Source of the DNA: Membranipora membranacea
Taxonomy: Eukaryota; Bryozoa; Gymnolaemata; Cheilostomatida; Membraniporidae
Reading direction: 5' to 3'
Assembly (NCBI GenBank): GCA_914767715.1
Contig: OU612071.1
Coordinates: 7,857,493 to 7,921,492, forward strand
Length of the DNA stretch: 64,000 nucleotides
This document shows positions 49,736-60,500 of this stretch, one piece after another. The number at the start of each line of letters is the position of its first letter. Within the stretch, counting starts at the first letter, position 1. Position numbers and translations under genes: made by a program. The notes below the pieces were generated by a model. The model worked only from the letters and a program-made list of their open reading frames with translations. It did not search any database and was not told where the DNA came from.

Positions 49736-50239
49736 AAAAGTGTCACATTGAAGATTTCATCCCTTTCTATAGGACAAAAAAATTGGACTTACTTATTTGC
49801 AAATAAAATCTCTTTCCCGATAACCAGCACAGATAGTATAACCTTGTCTGTCTACTTGGATCACATATATCCATTTGATGTGCGTGACATTGTTCTAACA
49901 AGCTGCCTGTGAAAAATCATCTCTCTCTCTCTGGATTAAAAATTGTAAATAATTACTGAATATCACATGGAAGAAAGTCCTTTAACCCTTTGCATGTGAT
50001 GGGAGAGATTTTAGGAGTTGCCCCCTGTCGCCGGCGAGAAAAGTCGACAGGGAATACCCTACTCTTTAACTTTAGAAATCTTGTATCTAGGGTTACCTAA
50101 TGCTAAAATAGATTCAACCAATAGAAAGAGAATAGAATTTCACATCTGTATTAACATGTTTCTAGGGTAACTCATAGATAAGTTAGTGTAGTATAAACAT
50201 GTTGAACTGGGAGGAAGGATAAATTTTTTCTCTCCTACT

Positions 50240-53200
50240 ATGGCTAGTAAGTTTCACCATGTCGATAAGGATTTACAGCTTTTCTTTGCTGACAGTGATT
50301 CTGAGGGTGACTCAGATAGTGAGGTAAGTTGTCTGCCGCAACCAGTAAAATTGTTGCAAACAGTTTGGTAAAGGTAAGTTATCTTGCATCATACAGTGAA
50401 AATTAAATTGTTTTGGATAAATGTGGATGGTGGCATCAGTGTGATACAGAATCATTGAACTCCATATCTGGAGTGGTGTAATTACCTTTATTTTGCCCAA
50501 CAACGGGTTTGCAAAAATAGCCAGTCCCTGTGGCATTCTAGAAAAGCCCAAATCATCGACGCTGAAAGCAATTTATTACTGTTTGCAGTTTTGAAAACAA
50601 GATAAATTCCTAGGCTATATTATTCATGCTAGCAGGGACAGCCGATCAGATCAATGTCAGATCAATCCCTGTGTTGAGTGTCCGAACTGTATAAGGTTAT
50701 CCTGATAATTCCGTTCTATGAGAAGAATTTATTTCAGTGTACACATAACACAAGATCGTCATTGGCTTTATGAATAATTTGATGCCCAAACTTTAGCGCA
50801 TGAACACATTTTTCTGTCTATTTTTCTCACAGTGTACAGAGACAACTTCCTCTTCAGCCATGGAACTAGAGGGGCTAAAGCGCTGTAGAGCCTATCTTGA
50901 TCTAAACAATGTCGCTGTCGAACAGCTTACAGCAGACTGCCACGTCAGTGTGAAGACGTATATGAAGAATTCTTGGAAGGCTGTCAAACACTACTTTGAT
51001 ACTTGGCATCTCACAAAAGGTATGCTAGAATCTCAAAAAGTAACACTGTATCATGTTTATAGAAGCTTATATCCTAATAGAACTCAGCGTAAATATTTTA
51101 TCACCAAAATCTATCCATCCATATCACACATGCAGACAGTCATCGCAATAACAATATTATAAATGCACCCTACTCTCATAGCATAATCATATTATCGCAA
51201 TGTAAACAAGACATGACACTGTGGTTTCTTCCTGGTCGAAATACCACAAATAAGCAGTAAATAAATGCCGTTGCTGTAGACAGGAGACATGAAAAGTAAT
51301 CCTACACTATATGACAATGAATTTTGAAAATAGATTTATTGTGACCATGAATTCAGTTATCCTCATCTGATGGATTACTTATTGATGTTTTTGTTAACAA
51401 ATCTGTTGTAGGACTGCGGAAGAAACTTAATAAGTTGTCCACAAAGAAAGTTGGGTTCAAGCAAATTGGCCGCTGGATACCAGCCATTATAGCCCACCTA
51501 TGGCATGTTATCACCAAAACTGCTCCAGGTGACCAACGGATGGCATGGTGGAAGTCATGCGCAAATCATATTTGCAACATCCATGACTTGGAAGGAGACG
51601 GAATTGGAAAATGTAAGCACCCAGATGAAGAAGTTCGGTACAACGAGCAAGGGGAAGAACTTGTTGTTGAGTGGATTGTTCCAGGTTCGTTGACATTTGA
51701 ATTAGCCTTTGCTCTGTTTGTTATGATTATGCATTTTCCACCCAGATTTGCAAGGAAACAGGCCCACAGATCAGCAAATAAGTGCTATTTAGACACCTGT
51801 CTTGAACGTGGCTAATTCTGCAATAAGTTTCCTTATGCACTTGCCATACATATGCGCAATTCTGAATCGATGATTTATTTTGAAAGACGAATCAAGTTGC
51901 CACATGTGATTCCTTATTACAGATACGCAGCTTGACTTGGAAACGAGAAAGGTACTGTGGGAGAAAGGGTTTATGGAGGCAATAAACATGGCCAGTGGGA
52001 CCTTGACAGGAGAGTTGGAGAGCTTTCATGGCGAACTCAACCGTAATGCACCCAAAAGGGAGGGGTTTTCCTACTCTGGAATGCTTTCACGGTAAGAACT
52101 TTACACAGACTGGTGCGCTAACTATACACACTAGGTATGCACACATGGTCGTCTGCATGTGGATTACAACAGGGATAATTTTTCTATAATAGTTGTGGGT
52201 CCTGTGTAATATGTTGTAACAAATCTTAAGAACACCAATGAAGTAAGCCCACTGGTCAATCATGATTAATCCCAAAGTGCCAAACATAAGTTCACCATTC
52301 CACTGCCATGAGTAACGTAAAGCAACAAGGATTATGTAAAAACACACTAGAAACCACTAGTGACTTACATAACCCAACTACACTGCAATATACAGGCTCA
52401 CGAGCATACAGCTTTTTGGTAGTTTACTTTGATTGGGGATTAATTTTGTGATTGATTTTGCAACATCCAAGCGTGGGAATCACACTGAAATTGCTGTGGG
52501 AATCACACTGAAATTTCCGGAATTATCTTATCATTTTTCATGTTAAACACCAACGAAGCACTTGAACCAGACAGGTTTTATTTATGAAACCTGTCTGTAC
52601 AAGTGCTTAGTAGTCTATAGCATGAAAAATAATAATAAATCATTGCGAAATTCACACGCTTGGTTGTTTCATAAATATAACCTGATAAATCTCTACTTAT
52701 TTTTAGAACACAGCTGACCATTTTACACCACAACGAAAATTGCCAGCGGTCGGTAAAGATGATGGCAAGTGATCCTACCAAACCGAGGAAAGTAATACAC
52801 CGCTCGAAAGCCATCAAACAAACCCCGACAGTTCAGTTAGTAAGAGAGGATGCCACATACAGTGAGTCAAAATTCATTATCATGATGAAATAATGGTAAA
52901 TTGAAAAAGTTTCCCCAAACAAAAAGTTGCAGAAACATCCAAAACATAATGTTGTATTATTAGTCATTTTGAGGAGCCACAACTACCGGAAACACCCAAA
53001 TATCATTACCAGCCGACATCAAGTGCTCAGACTGCAAACCGGTGTAGTTAGTCAGCAAACATTGATAACCTACTACACTTGACTGGAAGTCCGCTCAACT
53101 TTACAAGAAGTTAATCAATTCAATCTAATTGTTACAGGTTACATAGATGACATGTACAAATGCCTGGATGGTTATGTAAAAAACAGAACACGGCCTCTCC

Positions 53201-53241
53201 TCAATGATATTGAGCCTCCAACACATTACGCTGACACATAG
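50240..53241 (+). CDS. Kolobok/THAP-transposase-derived protein, six exons
   Basis: Exons 50240-50323, 50833-51019, 51412-51684, 51923-52091, 52707-52861 and 53138-53241 join in frame (323 aa), all with GT-AG borders. Residues 1-28 are acidic (DSDSEGDSDSE). Residues 63-96 resemble a transposase RNase-H-like core (ADCHVSV, then HYFDTWHLTKG and LRKKL). A Trp/His-rich region follows (W112, HLWH at 119-122, WWK at 136-138). G-x-L-E-S-F-H (about 211-217) with P-K-R after it and LTILHHNEN match the C-terminal half of Kolobok-like proteins. The upstream THAP region and the first catalytic Asp are missing, so activity as a transposase is unlikely; a host-adopted gene or a decaying element are the alternatives. 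Family assignment is from memory of motifs. Confidence 0.65.
52556..52608. repeat. Intronic hairpin
   Basis: Arms of about 20-22 bp (AAGCACTTG...CAGACAGGTTT and its complement) pair almost perfectly around an 8-base loop within intron 4 of the transposase-derived gene. Confidence 0.7.
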
Positions 53242-53533
53242 ATATGCAGAAAGCCGAGGGCGGAGCCGCGGCCGTGGCAGAGGCAATATCTCTGGAGCAG
53301 AGCAGCAAGCTACTCCACAGCCTAAAGAACAGCCTGGTAGAGGAAGACCCAGCTCAGCTGCAGCAGCAGAGCAGCAAGCTACTCCAAAGCCTAAGAAACA
53401 GCCTGGTAGAGGAAGATCCAGCTCAGCTGCAGCAAATGACAATTTGAGTCAGGTAATTGTTACCTCTAAAAAAGGCAAAGCCAAGGGGAAAGCACCGATG
53501 AAGGGCAAATCTCTGTCAAAAAAATCCTCATAA
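53204..53533 (+). other. Open frame encoding a basic RG/Q/P/K-rich tail
   Basis: A 109-codon frame overlaps the end of the transposase-derived gene in another frame. It has RGRSRGRGRG, then two copies of a 23-residue Q/P/K/G-R-G repeat (69-bp DNA repeat at 53297-53434), and ends with a Lys-rich GKAPMKGK stretch. Its composition fits a nucleic-acid-binding tail. One frame change or an unrecognised splice would fuse it to the upstream gene. It may also be a chance frame over a minisatellite. Confidence 0.35.
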
Positions 53534-54175
53534 CTTTTCGTTTAAAAAACATAGTCAAGTCAATTTTTATTCCATGTACGCTATATAATTACACATTTTT
53601 TATTTTCTACCCGCTGTTGCATCATTTCCAAGGGGAAAACACCGATGAAGGGCAAATCCCTGTAAAAGAGATTATCATGACTTTTCATTTTGAAAACATA
53701 GTCAAGTCAATTTTTATTCCATGTACGCTATATAATTACACATTTTTATTTTCTACCTGCTGTTGCATCATTTCCAGGGGGAAAGCACCGATGAAGGGCA
53801 AATCCCCGTCAAAGAAATCATCGTGACTTTTCATTTTCATTTTGAAAACAATTTTGAAAACACAGTCAAGTCAATTTTTATTCCATGTACGCTCTATAAT
53901 TACACATTTTTATTTTCTACCTGCTGTTGCATCATTTCCAGGGGGAAAGCACCGATGAAGGGCATATCCCCGTCAAAGAAATCATCGTGACTTTTCATTT
54001 TCATTGTGAAAACAATTTTGAAAACACAGTCAAGTCAATTTTTATTCCATGTACGCTATATAATTACACATTTTTATTTTCTACCTGCTGTTGCATCATT
54101 TCCAGGGGGAAAGCACCGATGAAGGGCATATCCCCGTCAAAGAAATCATCTTGACTTTTCATTTTGAAACATAGT
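53485..54175 (+). repeat. Tandem 146-164-bp repeat carrying a possible terminal exon
   Basis: Five units start at about 53485, 53632, 53778, 53942 and 54106 (spacing 147, 146, 164, 164). The 18-bp step comes from an extra TTTTGAAAACAAT-type stretch. Each unit from the second on has a TTTCCA(A/G)GGGG junction with an AG acceptor context, and each codes for a Lys/Ser-rich ending (GKAPMKGK...KKSS or close) with a stop at the same place in most units. A decayed further piece lies at about 54315-54400. Confidence 0.7.
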
Positions 54176-54283
54176 CAAGGGATTTTCAGTTTTGTGCATT
54201 ATCTACTTATATTCAAAACAATACACTCTGTGTTCTTATTACTTATCTATCAAATTGTCGGGAAATTCTTCCTCGTCAGGACA

Positions 54284-54907
54284 GCCAGCATGGGCTTGGC
54301 TTAAATATTCCCGTTGAGTAAGGTAATTGTTATCTCTAAAAAAACCAAAGCCGAGGGGAAAGCACCGATGAAGGGCAAAGAAATTATTGTCACAGTTCAT
54401 TTTCATTTTGAAACCATAGTCATAGCCAGCATGGGCTTGGCTTATTTGTTCCTGTTATCCAACTTGTTAGGATGACCGTGTAAAGCCTAACAGAAACCTG
54501 CCAGTTGAAAAGTCTGTTTCACACGGCTATCAGCCAGGCAATAAAATATGCTGTTTATCAACTGTACTATGATTTTATATGCATAGCAAGCATGGGCTTG
54601 GATTATTTATTCCCGCTATCTAACTTGTTAGGATGAACGCATAAAGCCTAACGGAAACCTGCCCGTCAAAAAGTCTGTTCCACATGGCTATCAGCCAGGC
54701 AATCAGACATGCTGTTTATCAACCATACTTTGATTTTTTATGCATAGCCAGCATGGGCTAGGCTTATTGTTCCTGCTATCCAAATTGTTAGGATGAACGC
54801 ATAAAGCCTAACGGAAACCTGCCAGTCCGAAAGTCTGTTTCACACGGCTATCAGCCAGACAATAAATTATGCTGTTTATCAACCATACTATGTTTATACA
54901 ACTTACT
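54284..54907. repeat. Tandem 161-bp repeat
   Basis: Units begin with GCCAGCATGGGCTTGG-like sequence at about 54425, 54586 and 54747 (161-bp period), with a chimeric first piece at 54284 that merges with the previous repeat. Each unit has GTTAGG...CCTAAC complementary halves. No coding frame persists. Confidence 0.75.
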
Positions 54908-55361
54908 ATCTAACGCTAAGAGAGAAACTAACAGAGAAACGGGATGCAATTTGATTAGTACAGTGGAAAAATAATATGCACACATTTGGTTTAGTTGGCT
55001 ACATAAAGTGTCAAGAGTGTAAGGTTGCTAAAAATAGTTACAGTCGGAACATTTATAATTGTTATAATAAATGATTATTGTAACCTGTTATGACAGACAA
55101 AACATATTGAGGGAATTGAATGTCAGAATAGAATGTAATGTCCAGTAATATTGCATAATATCACAGTAAAAACCAAGCTGGAGCAGCATAAGTGGCTAAA
55201 GGACATACATTGGCACAATAAGATTTGTATTAACCATCGGTATTCATGCCTAGCACTTTCAGTTGGCAAAGTAATAGTCTTTGAATTGAAATTAGATATA
55301 ATGCTATCTACATGTATAGAAAACTTAAGGTGGTTTACAATATGAGCTCCTTAAAACTTGA

Positions 55362-57134
55362 CTAAACAGACGGTACAATATTTAATTTTAATGTCTCGGG
55401 AATATATATAGAAAAGTCATGATTGGCGAACTCCTCATCAGAGTCAGTGTCAAAATAGCAAGCTCTGACCATCATGTATATACATGATGGCAGAGGTCTT
55501 CTCTCTTTCTTCCTTATCTCTGGAAACGTCCAAAAGATGATTGATCTATATGCAACTAGGCGCTGCTGCCTCCTCTTCAATCTGTTGATCTGGTCTTCAG
55601 ACCAGACATTACTGGGGACCAGTGTCTCCGCATCAGGATATCGTTCAGCTATGATAAAAAAAAATATTGGTAGTGAGATTATGAAGCTAAGTTCAGACAT
55701 TTCATATTGAATTCCATTGAAAACTTCTGAAATCTCTGTTATATGATCACTCTTTGCTGAGTTGGCGAGACTTGCCGGTCTCATTTCCAAATCCCTTCAT
55801 TGATCGAACAAGAAACCTTTTCATTCAACTGTTAGCAAATAATTTGGTTGATTGAGAGGCCAGAAGAGTGAACCCAGTTAGGAAATTGAGAGTGGTAATC
55901 AGTGGTTTAAAAACCTCTCACACATTGCAATAAAGAGTGCTCCAGTGATTTCACACAATTAAAATTATCTCCCAACACAAACATGAGCAGATTTTGACTT
56001 GCATTGTTTTGGCAAGTCCTATATCTGGATTAGTGTGTTTAATTTAAATTGACTGTTGTTTTGGGGAGCAATCAGCAAAATAGTTGCTTATAACAACATT
56101 ACTACGCTAATAGTTACTGAGCGCCTGTACCAAGGAGTAACTTACTGTTACTCTTTGCCTATACTTACGATGATGGCAGGCATAATTCCTGATCATAACT
56201 CTCAGTGGAGCAGGTCTTAAGAGGTCGTGTACGTCCTGTGAATCAGCCATACACCTGATGTCTTCCTCTGGTCTCTTCTGCTCCCAAATCTTGTGCGTAG
56301 CACAGCAGTTATTCATGTGGTGATCGGGCCACACATGACACTTCCCACACAAGCACCATTCTGGATTGAGATCTACAGCCATCTGCTCCTACAAAATCAG
56401 CACAGATATTCATAATATATAATCAAGGAGGAATAGAGGAGTTACTCCTTGATATGATATAATATATAATTATATATTATATACACCAGGGCTGCGATAC
56501 AAGGGCACAGTCAAGAGGAGTCCCAAATATCTCGACATTACCAACAAATCGTTGGCAGAAGCTGACAAATAACAGAGCGAGTTAGCGCAAATTGATTCAG
56601 AAGCAGAAGTCATCATCGGAACCGATGGACTGCCAATAGTAAATGCACCAAGGAGGCAGCTGTAACTCCTTGTATGCAAACATCCAACACTTGCAGTGTT
56701 TCGTATAGTTGATCGCTCTCTATTAGTCTACAGCAAGCTTTCTGTGCTCTGCTCATTTGATCCAACAATAATGAAGTTACAGTTTTGTCTAGCCCTGTCT
56801 ATGTTCTGTCAATGAACTAAACCTCGATCAATGAACTAAACCTCTGTCAATGAACTAAGGTTTAGTTCATTGGTTCTGTCCTGTCCAATTACTAAGCTTA
56901 GTGTTGATAATAATTTTGTCATACCAATACCACAATTTTTATTCCCTGTATGCTATTGAGTGGAATTACAAGACAAGCGACATTTTTATTTCCTACCTGC
57001 TGTGGCATCTCTTCTTGTTGCTGCTCTTCCTGCTGCCCAACATTCTCTTGCAGCCTTTGTGCAACAACTCTTCTATGCTGCAAATCCCAAGGGTTGTCCA
57101 GGGCCTCAAGGCTGGAAGAACTAGATGAAGACAT
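55362..57134 (-). CDS. Stand-alone P2X7 C-terminal ('ballast') domain protein
   Basis: Minus-strand exons 57134-56997, 56388-56169 and 55648-55362 join in frame (214 aa) with GT-AG borders (donors CAG|GTAGGA and C|GTAAGT; acceptors TTTTGTAG and ATCATAG). Residues 1-46 are Ser- then Gln/Glu-rich. Residues 57-78 have W-C-L-C-G-K-C, then C-C at 74-75 and H78. Residues 149-185 have RLVAYRS, then RRPLPSC and VRACYF. This Cys/His pattern and the R-x-x-AYR...PSC...R signature are those of the zinc-binding cytoplasmic domain of vertebrate P2X7 receptors (Pfam P2RX7_C). No channel domain or membrane segment is present. In invertebrates this domain is known in stand-alone proteins; its role there is unclear. 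The acidic DTDSDEE near residue 186 is also noteworthy. Confidence 0.75.
56395..56880. other. Intron 1 of the P2X7-domain gene: palindromes and short repeats
   Basis: An AT palindrome (ATAATATATAATTATATATTAT) lies at about 56459-56480, preceded by complementary ATAATCAAGGAG/CTCCTTGATAT halves. At about 56803-56875 the motif TCAATGAACTAAACCT is repeated three times and then appears inverted (AGGTTTAGTTCATTG). Confidence 0.6.
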
Positions 57135-57564
57135 AATAAAGCAAGGAGTAAATTAAATGTTCTATGGAATGTGTGACTCGTTTTGTTGGATTCTTGGCGA
57201 TGAATGACTTTAAATTTTAATGTCAAATGATCAGTGAATAAATTGCGGGTTGAGGTATTCTCATCCTCACCAATCTTGTTTACAATCAATGAGGAAATAG
57301 AGCTATAATTCACACACTTTGATTGGCTACTCCTGAGATGCTGGAAAAAAAACTTTGCTCGTTAATTCCCTCGTAGTATGTCATCACAATATGATCGGCC
57401 ATGTTGCAAATGTTACATAATTCCAAGGGGGTTACACCCACTTTTTTCCAGAGATGACAACTTTTGTAAATCAGTGTTTACACCTGCTGTATCTTGCTCA
57501 CATGGGATATCAAGTCAAGAAACATAATCCTAACATAATTAACCTAACCTAAAACTAAGTCTTT
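57135..57564. other. Spacer between the P2X7-domain gene and satellite
   Basis: This would hold the promoter of the minus-strand gene. No clear TATA box is seen upstream of 57134, and no other feature is recognised. Confidence 0.3.
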
Positions 57565-60500
57565 AACGAGGCTCACTTTTGCTCTAAAAAAACATGCCAA
57601 ACGGCGGCAATAAAAAATTAAAAGTTGGTCGCAATCATATCAAACTCGGACCAGTTCAAGCCCTTATATACCTAATTCAAGATCCAGAATATGGAGATTC
57701 TCGGATGAGCTGGTAGCTTGTAATGCTGACTTGAAATTTACAAAAATATACCTATGGAGGGTATCACGCTTTTTTTTCGCTCGAATCAAAAAATAGATTT
57801 GCTTCTAACCTACCTCATAACGTGAAGCAACTCCTGCTCCTTTCAAATCTGAAATCCGTTTAGCTCTGAGGGTCTTTGTTCTCAGTCAGCATCCATCTTA
57901 ACGAGGCTCACTTTTGCTCTAAAAAAACATGCCAAACGGCGGCAATAAAAAATTAAAAGTTTGTCGCAATCATATAAAACTCAGACCAGTTCAAGCCCTT
58001 ATATACCTCATTCAAAATCCAGAATATGGAGATTCTCGGATAACCTGGTGGCTTGTAACGCTGACTTGAAATTTACAAAAATATACCAAGGGAGGGTATC
58101 ACGCTTTTTTTTCGCTCGGATCAAAAAATAGATTTGCTTTTAACCTACCTCATAAGGTGAAGCAACTCTTGCTCCTTTCAAATCTGAAATCCGTTTAGCT
58201 CTGAGGGTCTCTGTTCTCAGTCAGCGTCCGTCTTAACGAGGCTCACTTTTGCTCTAAAAAAAACATGCCAAATGGCGGCAATAAAAAATTAAAAGTTTGT
58301 CGCAATCATATCAAACTGAGACCAGTTCAAGCCCTTATATACCTCATTCAAATTCCAGAATATGTAGATTCTCGGATAACCTGGAGGCTTGTAAAGCTGA
58401 CTTGAAATTTACAAAAATATACCAAGGGAGGGTATCACGCTTTTTTTCGCTCGGATCAAAAAATAGATTTGCTTTTAACCTACCTCATAAGGTGAAGCAA
58501 CTCCTGCTCATTTCAAATCTGAAATCCGTTTAGCTCTGAGGGTCTTTGTTCTCAGTCAGCATCCATCTTAACGAGGCTCACTTTTGCTCTAAAAAAACAT
58601 GCCAAACGGCGGCAATAAAAAATTAAAAGTTTGTCGCAATCATATCAAACTCAGACCAGTTCAAGCCCTTATATACCTCATTCAACATCCAGAATATGGA
58701 GATTCTCGGATAACCTGGTGGCTTGTAACGCTGACTTGAAATTTACAAAAATATACCAAGGGAGGGTATCACGCTTTTTTATCGCTCGGATCAAAAAATA
58801 GATTTGCTTCTAACCTACCTCATAAGGTGAAGCAACTCCTGCTCATTTCAAATCTGAAATCCGTTTAGCTCTGAGGGTGTTTGTTCTCAGTCAGCGTCCG
58901 TCTAAACGAGGCTCACTTTTGCTCTAAAAAAATATGCCAAACGGCGGCAATAAAAAACTAAAAGTTGGTCGCAATCATATCAAACTCAGACCAGTTCAAG
59001 CCCTTATATACCTAATTCAAGATCCAGAATATGGAGATTCTCGGATCACCTGGTGGCTTGTAACGCTCACTTGAAATTTACAAAAATATACCAAGGGAGG
59101 GTATCACCCTTTTTTTTCGCTCGGATCGAAAAATAGATTTGCTTCTAACCTACCTCATAAGGTGAAGCAACTCCTGCTCATTTCAAATCTGAAATCCGTT
59201 TAGCTCTGAGGGTCTTTGTTCTCAGTCAGCGTCCGTCTTAACGAGGCTCACTTTTGCTCTAAAAAAACATGCCAAACGGCGGCAATAAAAAATTAATAGC
59301 TTGTCGCAATCATATCAGACTCAGACCAGTTCAAGCCCTTATATACCTAATTCAAAATCCAGAATATGGAGATTCTCGGATGACCTGGTGGCTTGTAATG
59401 CTGACTTGAAATTTACAAAAATATAACAATGGAGGGAGGGTATCACGCTTTATTTTCGCTCGAATCAAAAAATAGATTTGCTTCTAACCTACCTCATAAG
59501 GTGAAGCAACTCCTGCTCATTTCAAATCTGAAATCCGTTTAGCTCTGAGGGTGTTTGTTCTCAGTCAGCGTCCGTCTAAACGAGGCTCACTTTTGCTCTA
59601 AAAAAACATGCCAAACGGCGGCAATAAAAAACTAAAAGTTGGTCGCAATCATATCAAACTCAGACCAGTTCAAGCCCTTATATACCTAATTCAAGATCCA
59701 GAATATGGAGATTCTCGGATCACCTGGTGGCTTGTAACGCTGACTTGAAATTTACAAAAATATACCAAGAGAGGGTATCACCCTTTTTTTTCGCTCGGAT
59801 CGAAAAATAGATTTGCTTCTAACCTACCTCATAAGGTGAAACAACTCCTGCTCATTTCAAATCTGAAATCCATTTAGCTCTGAGGGTCTTTGTTCTCAGT
59901 CAGCGTCCGTCTTAACGAGGCTCACTTTTGCTCTAAAAAAACATGCCAAACGGCGGCAATAAAAAATTAATAGTTTGTCGCAATCATATCAGACTCAGAC
60001 CAGTTCAAGCCCTTATATTCCTCATTCAAAATCCAGAATATGGAGATTCTCGGATGAGCTGGTAGCTTGTAATGCTGACTTGAAATTTACAAAAATATAC
60101 CAATGGAGGGTATCACGCTTTTTTTTCGCTCGAATCAAAAAATGGATTTGCTTCTAACCTACCTCATGAGGTGAAGCAACTCCTGCTCCTTTCAAATCTG
60201 AAATCCGTTTAGCTCTGAGGGTCTTCGTTCTCAGTCAGCGTCCGTCTTAACGAGCCTCACTTTTGCTCTAAAAAAACATGCCAAATGGCGGCAATAAAAA
60301 ATTAAAAGTTTGTCGCAATCATATCAAACTCAGACCAGTTCAAGCCCTTATATACCTCATTCAAAATCCAGAATATGGAGGTTCTCGGATAACCTGGAGG
60401 CTTGTAAAGCTGACTTGAAATTTACAAAAAATATACCAAGGGAGGGTATCACGCTTTTTTTCGCTCGGATCAAAAAATAGATTTGCTTTTCACCTACCTC

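Noticed and set aside
49978-50010. TTTAACCCTTTGCATGTGATGG-like sequence as a possible TTAA-flanked transposon end
   Set aside because: I could not find a matching inverted end anywhere up to 57.5 kb.
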